From NCBI RefSeq assembly GCF_910591885.1, contig NW_025963548.1, positions 6,439,501 through 6,503,500 on the forward strand: a stretch of DNA of 64,000 nt, read 5' to 3'. How positions within the stretch are numbered: position 1 is the first letter of the stretch; every line of letters begins with the position of its first letter. A model generated the notes under the pieces. It saw only the letters and a program-made list of their open reading frames with translations, was not told the origin of the DNA and did no database searches. Both the position numbers and the translations under genes were made by a program. The DNA is from Bombus terrestris (taxonomy: Eukaryota > Arthropoda > Insecta > Hymenoptera > Apidae). Shown here one piece after another: positions 53,571-64,000 of the stretch.

Positions 53571-54652
53571 TTATATACAATTACGTTGTGGAGGAATAAC
53601 GTTATAGTGCATCACTGTATGACGTATAACGTTATATACTACTACGTTATAACGTATAACGTTAGCTTGCATCACTATATGTCGTATAACGTTATATTGC
53701 ATCACTTCTGATCGTATAACGTTATATACTTTTACGTTATAACGTATAACGTTGTATTGCATCACTATAGGACGTATAACGTTATATTGCATCACTATAG
53801 GACGTATTACGTTATATTGCATCACTATAGGACGTATTACGTTATATACTATCACGTTATAACGTATAACGTTAGCTTGCATCACTATATGTCGTATAAC
53901 GTTATATTGCATCACTTCTGATCGTATAACGTTATATACTTTTACGTTATAACGTATAACGTTGTATTGCATCACTATAGGACGTATAACGTTATATTGC
54001 ATCACTATAGGACGTATTACGTTATATTGCATCACTATAGGACGTATTACGTTATATACTATCACGTTATAACGTATAACGTTATATTGCATCACTATAT
54101 GACGTATAACGATATATTGCATTACTAAATGACGTATAACGTTATAAAGCTTCTCTTTATGACGTGTAACGTTATGAACTATTACGTTATAACGTATAAC
54201 GTTATATTGCATCACTATATGACGTATAACGTCATATTGCATGACTATAGGACGTATAACGTTATATTGCATTACTACATGACGTATAACGTTATATTGC
54301 ATCACTATAGGACGTATTACGTTATATACTATTACGTTATAACGTATAACGTTATGCTGCATCACTATAGCACCTATAACGTTATATCGCATTACTGAAT
54401 GACGCATAACGTTATATAGCTTCTCTTTATGACGTGTAACGTTATGAACTATAACGTTATAACGTATAACGTTATATTGCATCACTATATGACGTATAAC
54501 GTCATATTGCATGACTACAGGACGTATAACGTTATATTGTATCACTATAGGATGTAATACGTTATGATATATTACGTTATTACGTATAACGTTTTATTGC
54601 ATCACTATATGACGTGTAACGTTATATACTATAACGTTATGAATTATTATCG
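53571..54652. repeat. Copy of 50207-51288
   Basis: Both halves of the 210-bp internal duplication are present (from 53662 and 53872). One difference noticed: TTGTATCAC near 54537. Confidence 0.9.
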
Positions 54653-55522
54653 TTATATTGCATCACTATATGAAGTATAACGCTATATTGCATTACTAAA
54701 TGACGTATAACGTTATATAGCTTCTCTTTATGACGTATAACGTTATGAACTATTACGTTATAACGTATAACGTTATGAACTATTACGTTATAACGTATAA
54801 CGTTATGAACTGTTACGTTATAACGTATAACGTTATATTGCATCACTATATGACGTATAACGTCATATTGCATGACTATAGGACGTATAACGTTGTATTG
54901 CATCACTATAGGACGTATTACGTTATATACTATTACGTTATAACGTATAACGTTATATTGCATCACTATATGACGTATAACGTTATATAGCTTCTCTTTA
55001 TGACGTATAACGTTATGAACTATTACGTTATAACGTATAACGTTATATTGCATCACTATATGACGTATAACGTCATATTGCATGACTATAGGACGTATAA
55101 CGTTGTATTGCATCACTATAGGACGTGTTACGTAATATACTATTACGTTAGAACGTATAACGTTATATTGCATCACTACATGACGTGTAACGTTATATTG
55201 CATCACTATAGGACGCATTACGTTGTATACTATTACGTTATAACGTATAACGTTATACTGCATCACTATATGACGTATAACGATATATTGCATTACTAAA
55301 TGACGTATAACGTTATATAGCTTCTCTTTATGACGTATAACGTTATGAACTATTACGTTATAACGTATAACGTTATATTGCATCACTATATGACGTATAA
55401 CGTCATATTGCATGACTACAGGACGTATAACGTTATATTGGATCACTGTAGGACGTATTACGTTATGATATTTAACGTCATAACGTGTAACGTTATATTG
55501 CATCACTATATGACGTATAACG
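54653..55522. repeat. Copy of 51289-52158
   Basis: Offset +3,364 bp; I saw no difference in the encoded minus frame. Confidence 0.9.
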
Positions 55523-55763
55523 TTATATACAATTACGTTGCGGAGGAATAACGTTATAGTGCATCACTGTATGACGTATAACGTTATATACTACTACGTT
55601 ATAACGTATAACGTTAGCTTGCATCACTATATGTCGTATAACGTTATATTGCATCACTACTGATCGTATAACGTTATATACTTTTACGTTATAACGTATA
55701 ACGTTGTATTGCATCACTATAGGACGTATAACGTTATATTGCATCACTATATGACGTATAACG
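55523..55763. repeat. 241-bp X-X module
   Basis: Sixth copy; the sixth monomer after X begins TTGTATTGC rather than TTATATTGC. Confidence 0.9.
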
Positions 55764-56844
55764 TTATATACAATTACGTTGAGGAGGAATAACGTCATAT
55801 TGCATGACTATAGGACGTATAACGTTATATTGCATCACTACATGACGTATAACGTTATATTGCATCACTATAGGACGTATTACGTTATATACTATTACGT
55901 TATAACGTATAACGTTATACTGCATCACTATATGACGTATAACGATATATTGCATTACTAAATGACGTATAACGTTATATAGCTTCTCTTTATGACGTGT
56001 AACGTTATGAACTATTACGTTATGACGTATAACGTTATATTGCATCACTATATGACGTATAACGTCATATTGCATGACTATAGGACGTATTACGTTATAT
56101 ACTATCACGTTATAACGTATAACGTTATATTGCATCACTATATGACGTATAACGTCATATTGCATGACTATAGGACGTATAACGTTGTATTGCATCACTA
56201 TAGGACGTATTACGTTATATACTATTACGTTAGAACGTATAACGTTATATTGCATCACTATATGACGTATAACGTTATATTTCATCACTATATGACGTAT
56301 AACGATATATTGCATTACTAAATGACGTATAACGTTATATAGCTTCTCTTTATGACGTATAACGTTATGAACTATTACGTTATATCGTATAACGTTATAT
56401 TGCATCACTATATGACGTATAACGTCATATTGCATGACTATAGGACGTATAACGTTGTATTGCATCACTATAGGACGTGTTACGTAATATACTATTACGT
56501 TAGAACGTATAACGTTATATTGCATCACTACATGACGTGTAACGTTATATTGCATCACTATAGGACGCATTACGTTGTATACTATTACGTTATAACGTAT
56601 AACGTTATACTGCATCACTATATGACGTATAACGATATATTGCATTACTAAATGACGTATAACGTTATATAGCTTCTCTTTATGACGTATAACGTTATGA
56701 ACTATTACGTTATAACGTATAACGTTATATTGCATCACTATAAGACGTGTAACGTTATATTGGATCACTGTAGGACGTATTACGTTATGATATTTAACGT
56801 CATAACGTGTAACGTTATATTGCATCACTATATGACGTATAACG
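55764..56844. repeat. Chimeric X-to-X block, 36 monomers
   Basis: A P-type head (X to D) is followed by 12- and 11-mers starting at E 55975 and 56335, then the GCGGAGG left flank. There is no Y and no P-type end. TTCATCAC near 56281 and TTATATCGTATAACG near 56382 are private. Confidence 0.88.
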
Positions 56845-57146
56845 TTATATACAATTACGTTGCGGAGGAATAACGTTATAGTGCATCACTGTATGACGTA
56901 TAACGTTATATACTATTACGTTATAACGTATAACGTTAGCTTGCATCACTATATGTCGTATAACGTTATATACTTTTACGTTATAACGTATAACGTTGTA
57001 TTGCATCACTATATGACGTATAACGTCATATTGCATGACTATAGGACGTATAACGTTATATTGCATCACTACATGACGTATAACGTTTTATTGCATCACT
57101 ATATGACGTATAACGTTATATACTATAACGTTATGAATTAATATCG
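56845..57146. repeat. 302-bp X-to-Y module
   Basis: Same order as the 332-bp module but without the CTGATCG monomer and with GCGGAGG in X: exactly one monomer shorter. Confidence 0.9.
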
Positions 57147-58317
57147 TTATATTGCATCACTATATGACGTAGAACGTTGTATTGCATTACTAATTGACGT
57201 ATAACGTTATATAGCTTCTCTTTATGACGTATAACGTTATGAACTATTACGTTATAACGTATAACATTATATTGCATCACTATATAACGTATAACGTCAT
57301 ATTGCATGACTATAGGACGTATTACGATATATACTATTACGTTATAACGTATAACGTTATACTGCATCATTATATGACGTATAACGATATATTGCATTAC
57401 TAAATGACGCTTAACGTTATATAGCTTCTCTTTATGACGTGTAGCGTTATGAACTATTACGTTATAACGTATAACTTTATATTGCATCACTATATGACGT
57501 ATAACGTCATATTGCATGACTACAGGACGTATAACGTTATATTGCATCACTACATGACGTATAACGTTATATTGCATCACTATAGGACGTATTACGTTAT
57601 ATACTATTACGTTATAACGTATAACGTTATACTGCATCACTATATGACGTATAACGATATATTGCATTACTAAATGACGTATAACGTTATATAGCTTCTC
57701 TTTATGACGTATAACGTTATGAACTATTACGTTATAACGTATAACGTTATATTGCATCACTATATGACGTATAACGTCATATTGCATGACTATAGGACGT
57801 ATAACGTTATATTGCATCACTACATGACGTATAACGTTATATTGCATCACTATAGGACGTATTACGTTATATACTATTACGTTATAACGTATAACGTTAT
57901 GCTGCATCACTATAGCACCTATAACGTTATATCGCATTACTGAATGACGCATAACGTTATATAGCTTCTCTTTATGACGTGTAACGTTATGAACTATAAC
58001 GTTATAACGTATAACGTTATATTGCATCACTATATGACGTATAACGTCATATTGCATGACTACAGGACGTATAACGTTATATTGCATCACTATAGGATGT
58101 AATACGTTATGATATATTACGTTATTACGTATAACGTTATATTGCATCACTATATGACGTATAACGTCATATTGCATGACTACAGGACGTATAACGTTAT
58201 ATTGCATCACTATAGGATGTAATACGTTATGATATATTACGTTATTACGTATAACGTTTTATTGCATCACTATATGACGTATAACGTTATATACTATAAC
58301 GTTATGAATTAATATCG
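57147..58317. repeat. Y-to-Y run, 39 monomers, with a 120-bp duplication
   Basis: R-type opening and ending. Four monomers (A, G with ACAGG, A with GGATGTAATACG, TATGATATATTACG) are tandemly duplicated at 58017-58136 and 58137-58256. Confidence 0.9.
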
Positions 58318-59247
58318 TTATATTGCATCGCTATATGACGTATAATGTTATACTGCATCACTATATGACGTAGAACGTTGTATTGCATTACTAATTGATG
58401 TATAACGTTATATAGCTTCTCTTTATGACGTATAACGTTATGAACTATTACGTTATAACTTATAACATTATATTGCATCACTACATGACGTAGAACGTCA
58501 TATTGCATGACTATAGGACGTATAACGTTATATTGCATCACTACATGACGTGTAACGTTATATTGCATCACAATAGGACGTATTACGTTGTATACTATTA
58601 CGTTATAACGTATAACGTTATACTGCATCACTATATGACGTATAACGATATATTGCATTACTAAATGACGTATAACGTTATATAGCTTCTCTTTATGACG
58701 TATAACGTTATGAACTATTACGTTATAACGTATAACGTTATATTGCATCACTGTATGACGTATAACGTCATATTGCATGACTATAGGACGTATAACGTTG
58801 TATTGCATCACTATAGGACGTATTACGTTATATACTATTACGTTAGAACGTATAACGTTATATTGCATCACTACATGACGTGTAACGTTATATTGCATCA
58901 CTATAGGACGTATTACGTTGTATACTATTACGTTATAACGTATAACGTTATACTGCATCACTATATGACGTATAACGATATATTGCATTACTAAATGACG
59001 TATAACGTTATATAGCTTCTCTTTATGACGTATAACGTTATGAACTATTACGTTATAACGTATAACGTTATATTGCATCACTATATGACGTATAACGTCA
59101 TATTGCATGACTATAGGACGTATAACGTTATATTGCATCACTATAAGACGTGTAACGTTATATTGGTTCACTATAGGACGTATTACGTTATGATATTTAA
59201 CTTCAAAACGTGTAACGTTATAATGCATCCCTATATGACGTATAACG
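58318..59247. repeat. Y-to-X run, 31 monomers
   Basis: Same order as 49277-50206, with private CACAATAGG near 58569, TTGGTTCAC near 59164 and GCATCCC near 59225. Copy 1 of the 1,772-bp tandem duplication. Confidence 0.9.
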
Positions 59248-60089
59248 TTATATACAATTACGTTGTGGAGGAATAACGTTATAGTGCATCACTGTATGAC
59301 GTATAACGTTATATACTACTACGTTATAACGTATAACGTTAGCTTGCACCACTATATGTCGTATAACGTTATATTGCATCACTATAGGACGTATTACGTT
59401 GTATACTATTACGTTATAACGTATAACGTTATACTGCATCACTATATGACGTATAACGATATATTGCATTACTAAATGACGTATAACGTTATATAGCTTC
59501 TCTTTATGACGTATAACGTTATGAACTATTACGTTATAACGTATAACGTTGTATTGCATCACTATAGGACGTATAACGTTATATTGCATCACTATAGGAC
59601 GTATTACGTTATATACTACTACGTTATAACGTATAACGTTATACTGCATCACTATATGACGTATAACGTCATATTGCATGACTATAGGACGTATAACGTT
59701 ATATTGCATCACTACATGACGTATAACGTTATATTGCATCACTATAGGACGTATTACGTTATATACTATTACGTTATAACGTATAACGTTATATTGCATC
59801 ACTCTATGACGGATAACGATATATTGCATTACTAAATGACGTATAACGTTATATATCTTCTCTTTATGACGTGTAACGTTATGAACTATTACGTTATAAC
59901 GTATAACGTTATATTGCATCACTATATGACGTATAACGTCATATTGCATGACTACAGGACGTATAACGTTATATTGCATCACTATAGGATGTAATACGTT
60001 ATGATATATTACGTTATTACGTATAACGTTTTATTGCATCACTATATGACGTATAACGTTATATACTATAACGTTATGAATTAATATCG
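59248..60089. repeat. X-to-Y block, 28 monomers
   Basis: X(GTGGAGG), short tail, then A B C D, E F and a mixed A/B/G stretch, ending with the CTCTATGACGG, TATCTTCTC and TATGATATATTACG monomers before Y. Confidence 0.9.
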
Positions 60090-61019
60090 TTATATTGCAT
60101 CGCTATATGACGTATAATGTTATACTGCATCACTATATGACGTAGAACGTTGTATTGCATTACTAATTGATGTATAACGTTATATAGCTTCTCTTTATGA
60201 CGTATAACGTTATGAACTATTACGTTATAACTTATAACATTATATTGCATCACTACATGACGTAGAACGTCATATTGCATGACTATAGGACGTATAACGT
60301 TATATTGCATCACTACATGACGTGTAACGTTATATTGCATCACAATAGGACGTATTACGTTGTATACTATTACGTTATAACGTATAACGTTATACTGCAT
60401 CACTAAATGACGTATAACGATATATTGCATTACTAAATGACGTATAACGTTATATAGCTTCTCTTTATGACGTATAACGTTATGAACTATTACGTTATAA
60501 CGTATAACGTTATATTGCATCACTATATGACGTATAACGTCATATTGCATGACTATAGGACGTATAACGTTGTATTGCATCACTATAGGACGTATTACGT
60601 TATATACTATTACGTTAGAACGTATAACGTTATATTGCATCACTACATGACGTGTAACGTTATATTGCATCACTATAGGACGTATTACGTTGTATACTAT
60701 TACGTTATAACGTATAACGTTATACTGCATCACTATATGACGTATAACGATATATTGCATTACTAAATGACGTATAACGTTATATAGCTTCTCTTTATGA
60801 CGTATAACGTTATGAACTATTACGTTATAACGTATAACGTTATATTGCATCACTATATGACGTATAACGTCATATTGCATGACTATAGGACGTATAACGT
60901 TATATTGCATCACTATAAGACGTGTAACGTTATATTGGTTCACTATAGGACGTATTACGTTATGATATTTAACTTCAAAACGTGTAACGTTATAATGCAT
61001 CCCTATATGACGTATAACG
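60090..61019. repeat. Copy of 58318-59247
   Basis: Offset +1,772 bp. All three private variants of copy 1 recur here (CACAATAGG, TTGGTTCAC, GCATCCC). ACTAAATG near 60404 replaces ACTATATG. Confidence 0.9.
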
Positions 61020-62671
61020 TTATATACAATTACGTTGTGGAGGAATAACGTTATAGTGCATCACTGTATGACGTATAACGTTATATACTACTACGTTATA
61101 ACGTATAACGTTAGCTTGCATCACTATATGTCGTATAACGTTATATTGCATCACTATAGGACGTATTACGTTGTATACTATTACGTTATAACGTATAACG
61201 TTATACTGCATCACTATATGACGTATAACGATATATTGCATTACTAAATGACGTATAACGTTATATAGCTTCTCTTTATGACGTATAACGTTATGAACTA
61301 TTACGTTATAACGTATAACGTTGTATTGCATCACTATAGGACGTATAACGTTATATTGCATCACTATAGGACGTATTACGTTATATACTACTACGTTATA
61401 ACGTATAACGTTATACTGCATCACTATATGACGTATAACGTCATATTGCATGACTATAGGACGTATAACGTTATATTGCATCACTACATGACGTATAACG
61501 TTATATTGCATCACTATAGGACGTATTACGTTATATACTATTACGTTATAACGTATAACGTTATACTGCATCACTATATGACGTATAACGATATATTGCA
61601 TTACTAAATGACGTATAACGTTATATAGCTTCTCTTTATGACGTGTAACGTTATGAACTATTACGTTATGACGTATAACGTTATATTGTATCACTATATG
61701 GCGTATAACGTCATATTGCATGACTACAGGACGTATAACTTTATATTGCATCACTATAGGATGTAATACGTTATATCGCATTACTGAATGACGTATAACG
61801 TTATATAGCTTCTCTTTATGACGTATAACGTTATGAACTATTACGTTATAACGTATAACGTTATATTGCATCACTATAGGACGTAAAACGTTTTATACTA
61901 TTACGTTATAAAGTATAACGTCGTATTGCATCACTATAGGACGTATAACGTAATGATCTATTACGTCATAAAGTGTAACGTTATATTGCATCACTATAGG
62001 ACGTATAATGTCATATTGCATGACTATAGGAAGTATAACGTTATATTGCATCACTACATGACGTATAACGTTATATTGCATCACTATAGGACGTATTACG
62101 TTATATCGCATTACTGAATGACGTATAACGTTATATAGCTTCCCTTTATGACGTATAACGTTATGAACTATTACGTTATAGCGTATAACGTTATATTGCA
62201 TCACTATATGACGTATAACGTCATATTACATGACTATAGGACGTATAACGTTATATTGCATCACTATATGACGTATAACGTCATATTGCATGACTACAGG
62301 ACGTATAACGTTATATTGCATCACTACATGACGTATAACGTTATATTGCATCACTATAGGACTTATAACGTTATATTGCATCACTATAGGACGTATAACG
62401 TTATGATCTAATACGTCATAAAGTGTAACGTTATATTGCATCACTATAGGACGTATAACGTCATATTGCATGACTATAGGACGTATAACGTTATATTGCA
62501 TCACTACATGACGTATAACGTTCTGATCTATTACCTTATAACGTGTAACGATATATTGCATCACTATATGGCGAATAACGTTATGATCTATTACCTTGTA
62601 ACTTATTACGTTATATTACATCATTATATGACGTGTATCGTTATATACTATAACGTTATGAATTAATATCG
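61020..62671. repeat. X-to-Y block, 55 monomers, with private diverged monomers
   Basis: It follows 59248 onward at +1,772 bp to about 61,560, then becomes unlike any other block. A family with TATGATCTATTACGTCATAA occurs at 61951, 62401, 62521 and 62581 and nowhere else. Single changes are denser here (for example TTACCTTGTAACTTATTACG at 62591). Period and register stay at 30 bp. Confidence 0.88.
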
Positions 62672-63931
62672 TTATATTGCATCACTATATGTCGTATAAC
62701 GTTATATTCCATTTCTAAATGACGTATAACGCTATATTGCATTACTACATGACGTATAACGTTATAAAGCTTCACTTAATGACGTATAACGTTTTGAACT
62801 ATTACGTTATAACGTATAACGTTATATTGCATCACTAAATGACGTATAACGGCATATTGCATGACTACAGGACGAATAACGTTATATTGCATCACTATAT
62901 GACGTATAACGTTATATACTATTACGTTATATCTTATAACGCTTCCTTGCATCACTATAGGACATATAACGTTATATTGCATCACTATAGGACGTATAAC
63001 GTTAAATACTATTGCGTTATAACTTATAACGTTGTCCTGCATCACTACAGGACGTATAACGTTATATTGCGACACTATAGGACGTATAACGTTAAATACT
63101 ATTGCGTTATAACTTATAACGTTGTCTTGCATCACTACAGGACGTATAACGTTATATTGCGTCACTATATGATGTATAACGATATGTTGCATTACTAAAT
63201 GACGTATAACGTTATATAGCTTCTCTTTATGACGTATAACGTTATGAACTATTACGTTATAACGTATAACGTTATATTGCATCAGTATATGACGTATAAC
63301 GTCATATTGCATGACTACAGGACGAATAACGTTATATTGCATCACTATATGACGTATAACGTTATATACTATTACGTTATATCTTATAACGGGTCCTTGC
63401 ATCACTATAGGACATATAACGTAATATTGCATCACTATAAGACGTATAACGTTATATACCATTACGTTATAGCGTATAACGTTATATTGCATCACTAGAT
63501 GACGTATAACGTCATATTGCATGACTATAGGACGTATAACGTTGTATTGCATCACTATAGGACGTGTTACGTAATATACTATTACGTTAGAACGTATAAC
63601 GTTATATTGCATCACTACATGACGTGTAACGTTATATTGCATCACTATAGGACGCATTACGTTGTATACTATTACGTTATAACGTATAACGTTATACTGC
63701 ATCACTATATGACGTATAACGATATATTGCATTACTAAATGACGTATAACGTTATATAGCTTCTCTTTATGACGTATAACGTTATGAACTATTACGTTAT
63801 AACGTATAACGTTATATTGCATCACTATAAGACGTGTAACGTTATATTGGATCACTGTAGGACGTATTACGTTATGATATTTAACGTCATAACGTGTAAC
63901 GTTATATTGCATCACTATATGACGTATAACG
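62672..63931. repeat. Y-to-X run, 42 monomers, with a private 450-bp repeat
   Basis: Monomers at 62822-62971 resemble 63272-63421 at +450 bp, sharing ACAGGACGAATAACG, TTATATCTTATAACG and GACATATAACG. A 90-bp triplet with TTAAATACTATTGCG and TTGTCCTGC/TTGTCTTGC is tandemly duplicated at 63002-63091 and 63092-63181. From about 63,512 the common 11-mer and GCGGAGG flank resume. Confidence 0.88.
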
Positions 63932-64000
63932 TTATATACAATTACGTTGCGGAGGAATAACGTTATAGTGCATCACTGTATGACGTATAACGTTATATAC
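63932..64000. repeat. Last X(GCGGAGG) and start of its tail, cut by the window end
   Basis: The 31-bp X is followed by the TTATAGTGC monomer and eight bases of the next. The array continues beyond the window. Confidence 0.93.

Larger units (their letters stand above)
1..64000. repeat. 30-bp-monomer satellite array filling the whole window
   Basis: Every part of the window reads as tandem 30-bp monomers, about 2,130 copies. The last ten bases of the unit, near ACGTATAACG, are the least variable. Bases 5-20 define the types. A typical A monomer has 9 of 30 G or C and a typical B has 7 of 30, so the array is roughly 25-33% GC. Monomers form 270- or 330-bp higher-order units, and these form kilobase blocks bounded by landmarks X and Y. 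No unique sequence interrupts the array and both ends run out of the window, so its true length is unknown. This is seen directly. A eukaryotic heterochromatic location is inferred from scale and lack of genes. Confidence 0.98.

Noticed and set aside
1..64000. CRISPR array, because of many ~30-bp direct repeats
   Set aside because: Repeats are directly adjacent with no unique spacers, variants follow a fixed higher-order order, and no cas-like gene is present.
1..64000. CENP-B box
   Set aside because: The TTCG....A..CGGG pattern does not occur; I saw no CGGG in the monomers read.
1..64000. Telomeric repeat or subtelomeric cap
   Set aside because: No TTAGGG, TTAGG, TTTAGGG or similar short G-rich tandem repeat is present.
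1..64000. Transposon, LTR or other mobile element in the array
   Set aside because: Register and monomer identity continue through the window. No unique insert, target-site duplication or element-coding sequence was found.
1..64000. Prokaryotic, phage or giant-virus genome segment with coding repeats
   Set aside because: 64 kb without one non-repeat gene does not fit those genomes; a eukaryotic satellite is the simpler reading, though the host cannot be named.
1..64000. Pure assembly artefact
   Set aside because: Monomer types, private variants and nested events of different ages vary in ways an artefact would not create throughout. The near-identical tandem copies (3,364, 3,330, 2,041 and 1,772 bp) still need spanning reads.

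Overview
The window is one uninterrupted satellite DNA array. From base 1 to base 64,000 it is built from about 2,130 head-to-tail copies of an AT-rich monomer of 30 bp. I found no supportable protein gene, tRNA, rRNA, transposon, telomere repeat or CRISPR array. Gene-free tandem DNA on this scale points to a eukaryotic chromosome: centromeric, pericentromeric, subtelomeric, or sex/B-chromosome heterochromatin. CpG is about 3 to 7 times more frequent than base composition predicts, which argues against old, heavily methylated DNA. I cannot name the species.

The array has three levels. Level 1 is the 30-bp monomer, in recognisable types. A and C share TTGCATCACTATA or CTGCATCACTATA. B is TATACTATTACG. 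D is TTGCATTACTAAATG. E is TAGCTTCTCTTTATG. F is TATGAACTATTACG. G is TTGCATGACTATAGG. All share an end close to ACGTATAACG, and junctions form the palindrome TATAACGTTATA. Level 2 is a higher-order repeat that opens with E and F and closes with D. It is usually 9 monomers (270 bp) or 11 monomers (330 bp), with 10-, 12-, 14- and 15-mer variants. Level 3 is a set of blocks of about 0.24 to 2.6 kb, bounded by two landmark monomers of non-30 length. X (31 bp, with a GGAGGAATAACG core) occurs 30 times. Y (29 or 31 bp, with TATAACGTTATGAATTA) occurs 32 times. Between landmarks, distances are exact multiples of 30 bp apart from four classes of off-length monomer and one 15-bp deletion.

Layout: 0-20.6 kb carries X of the GAGGAGG type with 36-38-monomer P blocks, interleaved with E-to-D runs. 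20.6-26.7 kb is a 3,330-bp tandem duplication and its flank. 27.4-38.8 kb holds a 5.8-kb duplication. 38.8-43.5 kb is mainly 270/330-bp modules. 43.0-47.1 kb is a 2,041-bp tandem duplication. 49.2-55.7 kb is a 3,364-bp tandem duplication. 58.2-61.6 kb is a 1,772-bp tandem duplication. 61.7-63.5 kb is a more diverged stretch with private monomers. Copies inside the large duplications differ by only a few bases, so turnover is recent and ongoing, or the assembly has multiplied units.

Because 30 is divisible by 3 and the monomer has no stop in one minus-strand frame, long open frames run for up to 739 codons as decapeptide repeats. The plus strand has a 79- or 99-codon frame in most higher-order units. 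I treat both as by-products of the repeat. Nothing works together here as a gene system; the interest is in repeat architecture, register and duplication history.
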